28,097 bases of DNA from Eimeria necatrix (lineage: Eukaryota; Apicomplexa; Conoidasida; Eucoccidiorida; Eimeriidae): the NCBI RefSeq assembly GCF_000499385.1, contig NW_013654814.1, positions 1 to 28,097 on the forward strand, given 5' to 3'. Both the position numbers and the translations under genes were made by a program. This document shows positions 19,382 to 28,097 of the stretch, piece after piece (position 1 is the first letter of the stretch; the number at the start of each line of letters is the position of its first letter). The notes beneath the pieces are model-generated. The model saw only the letters and a list, made by a program, of their open reading frames with translations. It made no database searches and was not told the DNA's origin.

Positions 19382-21691
19382 CCGATTCCGCTAAGCAGGA
19401 CGACGTTCAATTCGCTATCTCTTCTGCTGCGGACCAATTTTTCTTTTCACAGCAGCGCCCCGATCGCCTAGCTGCAAACTTTGCTAAACAGCAGCTCAAT
19501 ACTTTTCTTTTGCTGCGTCTTCTGTAGTCCGCAGCGGCCACTGCGCATGTTGCAGGCGCAGCGGGCATGCTAGTCCAGGCGCGCACGCCAACAGTGATTT
19601 TTTCCTTAGTGCAACACGCTCGCACGCCTAACCCTCTTCCCATTAAAGTCGCTGTACGCTCGTTTTCGATGCGGCACGGGCTCGGTTGAGCTTAAGGAAA
19701 AAGCAGGGAAGCTTTGGGAGAGCATGCAATTGCGGGGATGCCTTTGTGCAGAAAAGCATTGCTCACTCAGCAGTAGCTATTAGTTCTGAAGGCGCAGGAC
19801 CTGGGAGGCGGGCATGATACCTCGAGTATCCATTTGCCATACCCAATTGCTGGTGCAGGGGCAAGCACAGATGCGTGGCCCGTTTCTGTGCTTTACTGTC
19901 GAATTCAACGTGCGTTGTGAAGAATGTGTTTTTCTTCTTTGCAGCAAAAACGCTCAATCTTAGCTCTGCAGAAGGCTTAGGGTTGATAATTCAGGATTGC
20001 AAGAGCCGCAATCACTTGGTTCTAAGATTCGCTTTCCTCACAGGTAGAATTCACTTTATTCACTCATGCTTATCGCACTGCACTCCTAACCCGAGTACGT
20101 CGGAATGCTATGCTTTTCAAATTACATTTTGTACCACTGCTAACATTGCAGTAGGCTAGCTGCCAGCAGCTGCTGCTGCAAGCAGCCTATGCGCTCAGTC
20201 TTCCACAAGATAAAACGCAGGGTTCCTGGCTAAAAGCTCGCAGAGGTATTGGATTGGGTCCAGCTGTAACAGAAGCAGACGGGGCCGGATTATTCGTGCA
20301 GATTCAATTTGCTGCTTTGGAAAGCCTACCTGCGTCATCTGCCCAACAGCGCTGAGTCTCAACGCCAGCAAACATCTTGTGTGTTCCTGACTTTTGAAGA
20401 CGCCCCTTTAGCGTTTACCTTTTTTCTATTAAGGGAACAGCACAACATGCGAAAGGTCCTGCGGACAGACAGTATAGGGACGAGGCCGATTCTGCTTGTG
20501 CGTTTACTTGTCCTACCTTCTGGTCGGATTAGTTTTGCGAGAAGAAGGTTTGATATACATTTCTGGCCCTCAGAGTCATCACTCTAATAGCTTTTCCTCT
20601 GCAAATCAATACCTTCAACTGCCGAGCAAGGCGATTCATCAGTGATTTGTGCTACTGCAAGTGTCTCCAGCCTAGCTGAATCACCCTCGCGCAGTAATTG
20701 CTCTGTCCGTAAGAGCAGCACTTTAGCACTCGTTGAGTGAAGAGATAACTACTGCAGACAAGCATGTGATAGGTTGCCTGCAGGCACTCTTCGTAACTTC
20801 TGGGTAACCATGACCTGGTGCTCAAGGCCGAATTCTTCCCAGAGAGCATAGGCAATCAACGTGACCCTGCAAAGTGTCACGACAACTGAAAACGTAGTCT
20901 CCAACGCTTGGCTTGCGGATCGTAGCCGCAAGCATCTACCGAAAGCGAGCCCTTTCAAGCCACAGCGTTGAAAAGTTCTAGGACTCTTATCCTTGGACCG
21001 CGTGGCGCATTAAACCTCCTGAAACGCAAGGACGAGCATTTTCTGTACAGAGACAGAAGATGCGCACAAGGAATCATGGCTGTATGTGGCAATTGCCTCA
21101 TAAGCAAGTTACCTAACGCAGGGCCAAGCCGTCCATCCTGTAGGTGATGCGCTCCCTTCTGGCGTTGTTCGCTAGCACTGACTGCAGCCAAACCACTGAT
21201 TCCTCAAATCTCCAAAGGACTCTTCTGTACTGAGAGCTATGTGGCAACTAAAAAGAGCGTTCGGCACGGCACCTTGAGAAAACTACCTACCAGATGCTGC
21301 CTACTCTTCCATGGCAAACCGCGAGTGCGTCACAGCAGCACCCGTAACCGTGTTTCTGCTCATTACTGTTGCAAGCTCCCGTATACCTCCTAGTGGTGCA
21401 GAACTGCAATAAGCTGATATCAGTGATGCAGGAACTTTATGTAGGCGACAAAAATATGCCACTTCTGCCTCCGCATACAAGAAGTAAAGTGGCAGCTGGA
21501 CTGTGATGACAAGCCCACGCTGCTTCGCCAGTATGGGCATCTTCTTTGCTCCAACTTGGAGCACAATAGCTGCTGCAGGATCATCGAACATATTGCAGTA
21601 AATTGCGACGTGCGACGTGCATTGCTCGTTCGAAAACGCTGCCGAAATTACTTGGAAAACTCCGCTCCCAATCTTCTGCTGTGCCTAAGCC
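19382..21691. other. Intergenic region between convergent paralogues B and C
   Basis: These 2.3 kb separate two tail-to-tail genes and should hold both 3' UTRs. Open frames are all under 100 codons and anonymous. A short CAG/CTG-rich patch (CCAGCAGCTGCTGCTGC) lies near 20162. CAG repeats are typical of Eimeria genomes, but this one is only a few units long. No repeat element was recognised. Confidence 0.45.
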
Positions 21692-23827
21692 CTAGGAGGC
21701 AGACGACATAAACTTGAGGTCATCTTCGACCCAGAGGTCCCATAACGGGTTCTGAAACTGACAATGAGTGTTTAACTTTGTAAATATGAGTCGTTTTAAT
21801 TCAATAACTTCATCGCGTGGGGGGCGTTTTCCTGCCTTGTAGATAATCAGAGCAGCACTCAAGCGACGAACCATCTTCTTCAGCGCAACTGATGCATTAC
21901 CAACAAATTTCCCACTGCTAACAGGAATCTCTAGATACAGCTGCTGCACAAACAGGTCCCACCAATTTTTGGCATCCATTTTCTCCCCAAGCAGCTCGAC
22001 CGTGCACACAAGGTAATCAAGTGCAACAATTATCGAGGCTATCTTTCTGGCAAGGTGGAATGGAGCCGGCCGCATGTGTTTCCATGCTAACTTGATTCTT
22101 GCGTAGCTGGCCAAACGTTCAGCTGTAGATATCAGCTCCTCCACATCTTCAGCGTCTAGTGCAGGCTTGAGAAACAAGCCACGCATTGCCGTGTATAGCT
22201 TCATTGGAGTAGTTTCACGGACGTACATTGACAATGCGAACTCCCTACGAAAGGACCTGCGCACATTCTTCGGATCTACCACAGGCAGTCTCCAATATGG
22301 ATGCATAAGCATATCTCTAGTTTCTGTGCGAGACTTTGGCAACTCGCCGGTTCCAGCCGTGAATCCTTCCGAGCAGTGCTGCGTAGAGGCAGCAGCCCGC
22401 TCAACTGGAAGAGCTTCCTCTGTGTCTTCTCCACGGGCTGCAAACGTGTCTGTTAGAACGGCGGACCCCGAATCAGAGCCGCAATCAGTTCCCCGTAGAC
22501 GCTTCAAAGAGGGTACCACCACTACTGAAGAGGATGTCTGCTCAGCCGTCGCAACGCCAGAAGCGGCTGCCCTCACGGTGGTATCTTGCAGCATGGGGTC
22601 CTCTGTGACTAATTCGTAAGGCCTTTTCAGGGTAACGTGCGGAGTGAGGCCCCTGAAACTATCTTTCATACTGCCTTCTGCATGCAGAATGCAACCGACC
22701 GACTTGTCGTCACTCTGCAAGGGTGCCGGAGACGCAGCAGAAGGCTGCATCGAATGCGACGCACGCGGAAATTGTTGTGATGCCGACGGTCCGGAACCAT
22801 CGACGGGAAACTGATTGGTCGCTTCCGTTTCAGGGTTTACTTCTGTTCCGTCCTCAAACAATAGCTGCGGGATATACATCAGCCACGCATCAGGAGCTAA
22901 AGCATCGAGCAGAGGAATACTTGTCTCGTCATCTGGCAAGGTGTAGGAGATGGCATTAGGAGGCGCCTGTTGCTGCGGCATGGCATGCGGTGAAACCATA
23001 ATTCCACGAAACATGCCTTCGCCCCCAGTCTCATCGACGCCGTACTGTCCAACAAAAGACCATGCAGGCCGCTCATCTGAATACCACGATGGCGCATCTT
23101 CACGCTGTTTTCCGTAATGCAGGTTGAACCACCAGCGTCCATCTCCTCTGTCAGACGCATTTGATTCCACCGCGGCGAGTCCATTGGAATGACTGTGTGA
23201 CTCTTCCCCCAATCGATGAAGGCTCTGATAATCCCGCCCATCAGTAAGTCCGGCAGGTTCATACGACGGAACAGGCTGCCCAGACCACCTTCTACTCGGC
23301 TCTTGAGGTCCAGAAGCACCGCGATAGAGACGAAGTTCTTCTTCCAGTGAAACACACCCTTCAAGAATATCTGACAACTCCTTATCACCACCGCCGTCCG
23401 AAAGGCTGCGCGGCTCTACTCCTGAGCCTCGTTTCTTGATTTGTTCGGCCAGACACAGAGCCAGAAAAGCCAAAGTGACCGCAAGGGAAACAGCTGAAGC
23501 TAATGCCGCAGGAAAAGAAGCAGAACTCGGCCGTTGCCGCCGTAGTCTCCTCCCGGGGCCAACCCAAAGCTGACCTGAATTTTTTGATCCCACAGAGATC
23601 TTAGTGTTACGGACAGGATCTGGTTTATGCGACGTGGAAGGTGCCAACAGTTCTCGCCACTCCCCTTCGAGTGGGTGGCGCCTTTCGGCTTGCAAGAGAG
23701 GGAGCGCTTCTGCGCTCGATGCACATAGACATTCAGCTATTATTGATAGTAAGAGAGGTAATGAGTAAAGATGTAGGAGATCGTGCCTCATGGAAGTACC
23801 CTGCGCTGGAAGCTGACTGCGTCGCAT
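21692..23827 (-). CDS. Paralogue C: secreted or membrane protein with signal peptide, RxLxD motif and conserved C-terminal domain, unknown function
   Basis: This is a 711-residue frame without introns. Residues 13-36 (from the second Met) look like a signal peptide, MRHDLLHLYSLPLLLSIIA followed by a small-residue CASSA cleavage region. The start could therefore be codon 1 or codon 13 (23791). Next come QLW (86-88), a second hydrophobic segment 106-127, RSLSD (140-144) as the RxLxD site, SDILEGCVSLEEEL (152-165), and a low-complexity acidic middle with the basic patch KRLR (442-445). HPYWRLPV follows (509-516), then the family domain with AERLASYARIKLAW, LDYLVCTVELLG, WW (622-623), RLSAALIIYKAGKRPP, ELKRLIFTK and NPLWDLWVEDD (693-703). 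It is clearly closer to B than to A. It is the only member with a clear N-terminal signal peptide in the same exon, and so best supports entry into the secretory pathway. Function is unknown. Confidence 0.88.
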   Translation of the reverse strand: MRRSQLPAQGTSMRHDLLHLYSLPLLLSIIAECLCASSAEALPLLQAERRHPLEGEWRELLAPSTSHKPDPVRNTKISVGSKNSGQLWVGPGRRLRRQRPSSASFPAALASAVSLAVTLAFLALCLAEQIKKRGSGVEPRSLSDGGGDKELSDILEGCVSLEEELRLYRGASGPQEPSRRWSGQPVPSYEPAGLTDGRDYQSLHRLGEESHSHSNGLAAVESNASDRGDGRWWFNLHYGKQREDAPSWYSDERPAWSFVGQYGVDETGGEGMFRGIMVSPHAMPQQQAPPNAISYTLPDDETSIPLLDALAPDAWLMYIPQLLFEDGTEVNPETEATNQFPVDGSGPSASQQFPRASHSMQPSAASPAPLQSDDKSVGCILHAEGSMKDSFRGLTPHVTLKRPYELVTEDPMLQDTTVRAAASGVATAEQTSSSVVVVPSLKRLRGTDCGSDSGSAVLTDTFAARGEDTEEALPVERAAASTQHCSEGFTAGTGELPKSRTETRDMLMHPYWRLPVVDPKNVRRSFRREFALSMYVRETTPMKLYTAMRGLFLKPALDAEDVEELISTAERLASYARIKLAWKHMRPAPFHLARKIASIIVALDYLVCTVELLGEKMDAKNWWDLFVQQLYLEIPVSSGKFVGNASVALKKMVRRLSAALIIYKAGKRPPRDEVIELKRLIFTKLNTHCQFQNPLWDLWVEDDLKFMSSAS

Positions 23828-24863
23828 GATTTACCACTGGTCAGAATGTACCTTTTCATGAGACGTCAGTGCCAGTACAGCTCGTAATCTAATCTAGTCC
23901 TTCAAGGGAAATTAGGTTTTTGTTGTGACCCATTCGTTCGCCAAAAACTTCTGGGCCTTATGGAACCTGTTGTACAGGCCTGCACGAAGGCCAAACACAA
24001 CCAGTTGTTCAGGGATATCTAACCTTCCATTGGTGCATGACGCTGCAGCAGCAGCTACTAGCAAACAAGTAAAATGATAAATGCCGCAAATATATTAGAC
24101 CATGAAATGTAATTGAGCTTCGCTCTGGGACACTCTGCCCACACTGCTCCAAAGGGCAGGCGGCTATTGCGAGCTGTGTTGAAGTGGGCAAGACACGTCA
24201 GACATCCCATTCAACGGGAAACCATATCAAAGGATCCCCATATATTTTTACCCGTTATTAAATAATTATATTTCGAAACATAAAAATATTAGATGCCCAA
24301 AGCATGGGCGCGTTTCGCGTTGTATCTAGAATTACATCGCAGGTTTTGGGAAAGGCGCTTCTAGCAGAGTGGCATGATACCATCAACACTAAGTGGCTTA
24401 CGTCAATGGAGCGTAAGATCTTGACTTAAGTTCAAATTTTTAGTCCATGTGAGTGCAGATACTGAATTAACTTTTTCTTTCCTTACTGTCCCAGAACAAA
24501 TTTTTGCCGCTGGGTCCTGTTTGTGGCTGCGGATTGACCTAGTTTGCTCCGGCAAGGTATAGCCCGTCGAATGGGCAAATGTACGTGAGTCCTCCTTCTT
24601 TTGTTGCCTCTCTGCGTATTAGTTGTGTAAATAGCCCCGACTGGCTTGTCGAATGCGTTTTCGAGAGGTGGGCTCTAATGTCGATGACTGTTTGTATTAG
24701 CTGTTATGTTTGTGAATACAGTGGAGCAGCTCTTCTAAATACAGTGATTGAATGAACTCTATATCTCCGGTTGTGCTTTTGTTTAGGATTAGTTTGGTTT
24801 TTTAGAGGCTCATACTATGTCGTCACGTACAGGGCCGTGCGCTGCTGAATGAAGTTGGGAACG
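23828..24863. other. Upstream flank of paralogue C, no gene recognised
   Basis: Only one open frame exceeds 60 codons, by chance level. There is an A/T-rich patch at about 24236-24300 (TTATTAAATAATTATATTT and neighbours). The promoter of paralogue C should lie just right of 23828, but no motif is recognisable. Confidence 0.45.
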
Positions 24864-25224
24864 TGTAGTGTACAGGCAGTACAATGGGTTCTCTTGAGGC
24901 CTCTAGAGACGAAAAATAGAGCAGACCTGGTGATTCGATAAAATTGGCTTAGTTTTTACCGGGGTTAACGTTTGGGCCTAGGAAGCCCGCTGTTGGCCGA
25001 GTCACGAGGCGGGTTGACGGAGCACCGACCTAGCGAGGTGTAGACACGGACCTCGTGGGGATGCGCTCACCAGTCAGTTACATTTTGACCGATGTGTAAC
25101 TTGGGTTTGTCCCTAATAGGGAGACTCAAAGAAGAGAAGTAAGGTTCCGATTTTGATCATTCGAGTTCACCCGCCGGTGAAGGTTTAGATTCCGTGTACA
25201 GCGGCGACAGCACAGCGTACTACA
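24864..25224 (+). repeat. Diverged LTR-like copy (right end tentative)
   Basis: The first 50 bp (TGTAGTGTACAGGCAGTACA, then ATGGG, and CTCTAGAGACGA a little further on) match the start of the right-hand LTR at 26848 and the reverse complement of the 902 end of the left LTR. The candidate 3' end is GCGTACTACA at 25215-25224, like the family ending GCGCACTACA. The interior cannot be aligned by eye. The flanking pentamers, GAACG and GAGCT, match only partly. It is either an old solo LTR of a related subfamily or a fragment with a chance 3' match. Confidence 0.5.
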
Positions 25225-26684
25225 GAGCTTGTGCTTCTACTTCTGCGATTTTCACCTGTTCTCTCTAACACATCGCCTTTTTTGTTGCTTCCCTTAGTCC
25301 AGTCCTCATTCGCTGTTAGGCGCAAGCTTCTCGGTATTCCAAGCGTGTGCTGACAGCCTCTTTTCGGGCTTCCCCATCAGCCCGCTTAGAGGCCATGAAA
25401 CCGGAGGAGCGAAGAACTTTTTCTACCTCTTAAATCGTAGATACATTGTCCCCTATTAGTATCTGTTGGTTATCAAACTGGGGTCCCTCTGCTCGTACGC
25501 GGTCCCTGTTTCTACTTTACCCGAAATTTGGTAGTCAGTACTAAAATGTCGACCAATCCCATCGTCATCGCCTGAAGAATAGCTGCTTAAGTTTATCAAA
25601 TTATTACTTTGAATTTTCCCAAGTCAGTTGCGAAAGCCTAGCCGGGTCCCCTTATCTGGGAAATTTACATCAAGTTTACAACATAGGAAAGTGCAAAAGG
25701 ACGTTTCACCCTGTCGGCCGAAAAGAACTCCTAGCCTTCGCTACAAATCGTTGGGTTACCTTGATGCGCAGCTGTCTTAACAAAGTGCAGAACTTATTCT
25801 GCATAAGATTGTAAACAACCCTTTGAACACACAACTTTGAGCAAAGGCTTTTAAGCACCAAGATTTATTTCGTCCGTGCCATGCAGCACTGCAGAGCATG
25901 TTGCCAGCTATCGTAAATGATCGCCATGGCTCAAGAACTTTGCTTACCCACGAATGTGATGCGGAAGAGATTTCTGCTTAGATAAGCCAAAATGGTCTAC
26001 ACACCAGTTGGCGTTTAGTGCAATGAGTCGATCGTCAGAGGCATCTGCTACAGAGGGAGCGACCAATAAGGCAACAGATCCCAATTTCGCTACTGGAAAA
26101 AACTCGATTGAGCCCGAGCCCAGATAAAGCCCCCTTCTTGAAAGTATCGTGGCTTCATTCGATGGAACAAAGGCACGAGCTCTTATATGAGCAGATGAAG
26201 CCGCCCGGCATTTTTGTTCCGAAAAGCATGATATCTGTGGAAAATGCTTTTACTTCGCAGTTTTCAGACCCTCACAATTCTACACCAGTAATACGCCTGC
26301 ACACATAGCTATGTTATACCGGGGTTTGCTGTGAATTTCAGAAGCAAAAGACTACAGGCAGCAATGTTAGGAGATGTAATATCACGTCAGCTGTATGTGT
26401 GCTGCGTTGGTTGTCATCCGGCTGATAGATACGAAGATTTAGACGTTATCCGATCTCCTAGTGAGGATTGTTTGTGTAGTACACCGCGTTCTTTGCAGCG
26501 ACTACGATGCTACACGGCCCACAACTTGGGCGTTCTATGAAATCTTCTCTACTATCGACGCATAGGTCGTGCAACGTCTACCATTTTAGTAAAAGGACAT
26601 TTTTGTTTCAAATTCCGAAAAAACATATTTCCTAAAGGTCACTCCTCATGGTTCTTGCTTTGTTCGTCCGGTGAGTATGTGACG
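25225..26684. other. Intergenic region, one possible small broken gene
   Basis: From 24192 to 26107 no frame over 60 codons exists on either strand. At 26023 a 34-codon plus frame opens with a polar S/A/T/E-rich peptide and ends at 26127. A second frame, one register over, runs 26108-26308 with 66 plausible codons. Together they could be a small gene with a frameshift or an intron, but neither part resembles a known family. Nothing else is recognised. Confidence 0.35.
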
Positions 26685-26847
26685 CGCACTGGTGCCGGCG
26701 TTGTCGGCAGCCCCAATCTTAGAGCATTCGCAGGCTTTTCTAGTCTATAGATGTTTATTTGCAAATAAAGTACACTTCTATTTCACTAGTAATAGGTTAC
26801 AGCGCTCAATCTGCGTCTCAACCTCTTAACCGCTTATAGGTCATCAG
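26685..26847 (-). repeat. Decayed LTR fragment, minus orientation
   Basis: The stretch CTGGTGCCGGCGTTGTC...AGCCCCAATCTTA from 26689 corresponds to CTGGCGCCGGCGCTGTC...AGCCCCAGTCTCCA in the two minus-orientation LTRs. It is followed at similar spacing by weakly matching A/T-rich and ACCTCTTAACCGCTTATAGGTC segments. It ends exactly where the plus-strand LTR begins, so the right element seems to have inserted into this older, oppositely oriented LTR. Confidence 0.6.
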
Positions 26848-27260
26848 TGTGATGCACAGGCACTACAATGGGGCTAGGTAGTCTCCTAGAGACGATAGCT
26901 AGCTAGCGACCTACAAGGGGACGCAACAATGGAGGAGGACAGGACCCTCCTACTAGGATAAAAGTAAGAAAAACTGTCTATCAGTTCAAATGCATACGTG
27001 AAATGTGTGGAAATTGTGTGGAGACTGGGGCTGGCGATAGCGCCGGCACCAGTGCAGGCCTCCTCCCCATAGGGCGTAGGAGGCGAGCTCCCAGAGTGGG
27101 GCGAATCGAACAGGGAGATTTTAAAACACTTAAGAATTATTGTATTTCGATGAAATTAAGCTACAGTTTCCAGGAAATGGGCCTACGCTAGGTGTAGTTT
27201 GTAGGCCTGCTCGAGGGGCAGGTAGCAGCGTAGTCGCAGCAGTAGGCGCTGCGCACTACA
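26848..27260 (+). repeat. 5' LTR of the right-edge retrotransposon
   Basis: This 413-bp LTR runs from TGTGATGCAC to GCGCACTACA and lies directly upstream of leader and gag on the plus strand. It shares with the minus-strand LTRs the CACTACAATGGGGCT start, the GCGCCGGC core, the AGGAGGCGAGCTCCCAG block and the end region. It differs at many positions and small indels, so it belongs to another subfamily. The preceding pentamer ATCAG would be the target duplication; its partner is out of the window. Confidence 0.88.
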
Positions 27261-27363
27261 TTTGGGAGCTGCTCCGGGATTGACACCTTTGTTCTTTCCC
27301 GACTTGGGGGTAGAAATGCCATGTTTTAAAAACTCGTGTCTAGAAATCTTCGCTCGGAAGGGG
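27261..27363 (+). promoter_or_regulatory. Retrotransposon 5' leader with candidate primer-binding site
   Basis: The leader begins TTTGGGAGCTGCTCCGGGA directly after the LTR. From the TGG two bases in, this could pair with a tRNA 3' end. The segment GGAGCTGCTCC is also self-complementary, so it could form a small hairpin. The equivalent in the left element has lost that symmetry. Confidence 0.5.
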
Positions 27364-28097
27364 ATGCAGCTCCGCAACGGACGCGTTATCGGCCCCACGC
27401 CGCAGGAGACTTCTACAATGTCAGTCAACAAAATGCCGAGCGGGACACGAGCCCATGATCGCCACGCGACTCCGGAGCCCACCGTGGCAGACCGGCCGCA
27501 TGGGCATAAGGAGGCGCCCCCACAGGTGATACCTATGACCAATGTTATGCCAGGGGACAGTCCCTTCGTCACGTGGGACCAATTCCAGTCCGCAATGAGC
27601 GTGATAAGAACTGTTATAGGGGGGAACGTGGAATCCGACGCAACGACTCCCATACTACCAGAAGACGGTAACACTATGGAGGCCTTTCTGCTGCGCATCG
27701 AGCGCCGGTACACCCAGATGGGATTGGAACCGCGGGAGTGGGTAAATGCACTTATAGACCACCTTGTGGGCCCCGCTCTAACGTATTGGATGTATCTACG
27801 GAGAACTATCGACCTAAGCGACTGGACGACAGTACAGCGCAGGCTTTTTGAGCGGTTTGACAGAACAATGTCGCAGAGTCAATTGCTAACGGAGTTGGCC
27901 AAAGTACGGTGGAATGGTAACCCGAAGGAATACACGGACCGGTTTGCGGCTGTAGCGGAGCGTGGTTTGGGTTTTGCCCCCGACAAACTCGCGGACTATT
28001 ACTGCACTGGGCTACCGACAGACCTCCATCTTCTAATAACCAATAACGGACAAGTGAAATATCAGTCGTGGGAACAAGCGGCGACCGCCGCAACACG
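27364..28097 (+). CDS. Ty3/gypsy-type retrotransposon Gag (3' end beyond window)
   Basis: This is an open frame of 244 codons that reaches the window edge. Residues 1-100 are a polar leader region with HGHKEA and QFQSAM blocks. From about 105 to 240 comes a retrotransposon-Gag capsid pattern: AFLLRIERRY, ALIDHLVGPALTYW, W154 with RRLFERFD, then a region ending NPKEYTDRFAAVAERG and GLPTDLHLLI with the G-L pair at 216-217. This matches the W...F...F...GL layout of the family that Pfam calls Retrotrans_gag. The ATG at 27364 is preferred because the left copy has a stop just upstream of the same codon. The frame here is open further up to 27226, with another ATG at 27316. No stop or shift is visible, so the copy may be intact. 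A nucleocapsid zinc knuckle, if any, would be beyond the edge. Confidence 0.88.
   Translation, partial: MQLRNGRVIGPTPQETSTMSVNKMPSGTRAHDRHATPEPTVADRPHGHKEAPPQVIPMTNVMPGDSPFVTWDQFQSAMSVIRTVIGGNVESDATTPILPEDGNTMEAFLLRIERRYTQMGLEPREWVNALIDHLVGPALTYWMYLRRTIDLSDWTTVQRRLFERFDRTMSQSQLLTELAKVRWNGNPKEYTDRFAAVAERGLGFAPDKLADYYCTGLPTDLHLLITNNGQVKYQSWEQAATAAT

Larger units (their letters stand above)
26848..28097 (+). mobile_element. LTR retrotransposon, Ty3/gypsy-like, truncated by window edge
   Basis: The element has 5' LTR, leader and gag in the correct order on plus and continues past the right edge. It points away from the left-edge element, so the accessory region lies between two outward-facing elements. 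Pol is not visible, so the lineage is inferred from Gag and LTR structure. Confidence 0.82.

Noticed and set aside
20162..20190. CAG/CTG-rich patch
   Set aside because: Only a few units, not a true trinucleotide array; kept only as a weak hint of genus.
27183..27713. 176-codon minus-strand frame, similar to a plus frame at 51-293
   Set aside because: They are antisense shadows of the two gag genes, which have the recognisable Gag pattern in the other strand.
1..28097. CRISPR array, tRNA, rRNA or telomere repeat
   Set aside because: No regularly spaced repeats, no tRNA T-arm with matching acceptor stem, no rRNA segments and no TTTAGGG arrays were seen.

Overview
The window looks like nuclear DNA of a coccidian apicomplexan, most likely Eimeria or a close relative such as Cyclospora. 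It has no operons, ribosome-binding sites or tRNA clusters. It is gene-poor and of middling GC, carries three large single-exon members of one paralogous protein family, and is flanked by Ty3/gypsy-type LTR retrotransposon sequence. The genus call is inference from protein style and element type, because no species marker gene is present.

Layout. Positions 1-902 hold the 5' end of a minus-strand LTR retrotransposon that runs off the left edge (start of gag, leader, 5' LTR). A 34-bp end of another LTR directly abuts it (903-936). A solo LTR of the same subfamily lies at 2722-3125 with a perfect 5-bp target duplication. Paralogue A (472 aa) is at 4975-6393 on plus. About 10.5 kb follow with no gene I can recognise, only short tandem repeats, a strong hairpin (13681-13720) and anonymous ORFs. 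Paralogue B (820 aa, plus) is at 16919-19381 and paralogue C (711 aa, minus) at 21692-23827; they converge tail to tail across 2.3 kb. The right side has a diverged LTR-like copy (about 24864-25224), a decayed minus-strand LTR fragment (about 26685-26847), and inserted in it a second, plus-strand retrotransposon (5' LTR 26848-27260, leader, gag 27364 to the edge). The two gag elements face outward and belong to different subfamilies.

The main system is the A/B/C protein family. Each member has one internal hydrophobic segment and then, 13-15 residues later, an RxLx(E/D) motif (RRLSE, RNLSE, RSLSD). That motif resembles the PEXEL/TEXEL site cut by Golgi/ER aspartyl proteases in apicomplexan protein export. 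A long, poorly conserved, low-complexity middle follows, then a conserved C-terminal, probably helical domain with a WW pair and a (H/N)P-(L/F)-x(n)-W ending. B and C also share SDILExCVSLEEEL right after the RxLx(E/D) site. A and C carry a short basic KR-rich patch in the middle that could be a nuclear-localisation signal. This layout would suit a secreted or exported coccidian effector family, but no function is shown by the sequence.

All introns, promoters and UTRs are unverified. Identity statements are by eye.
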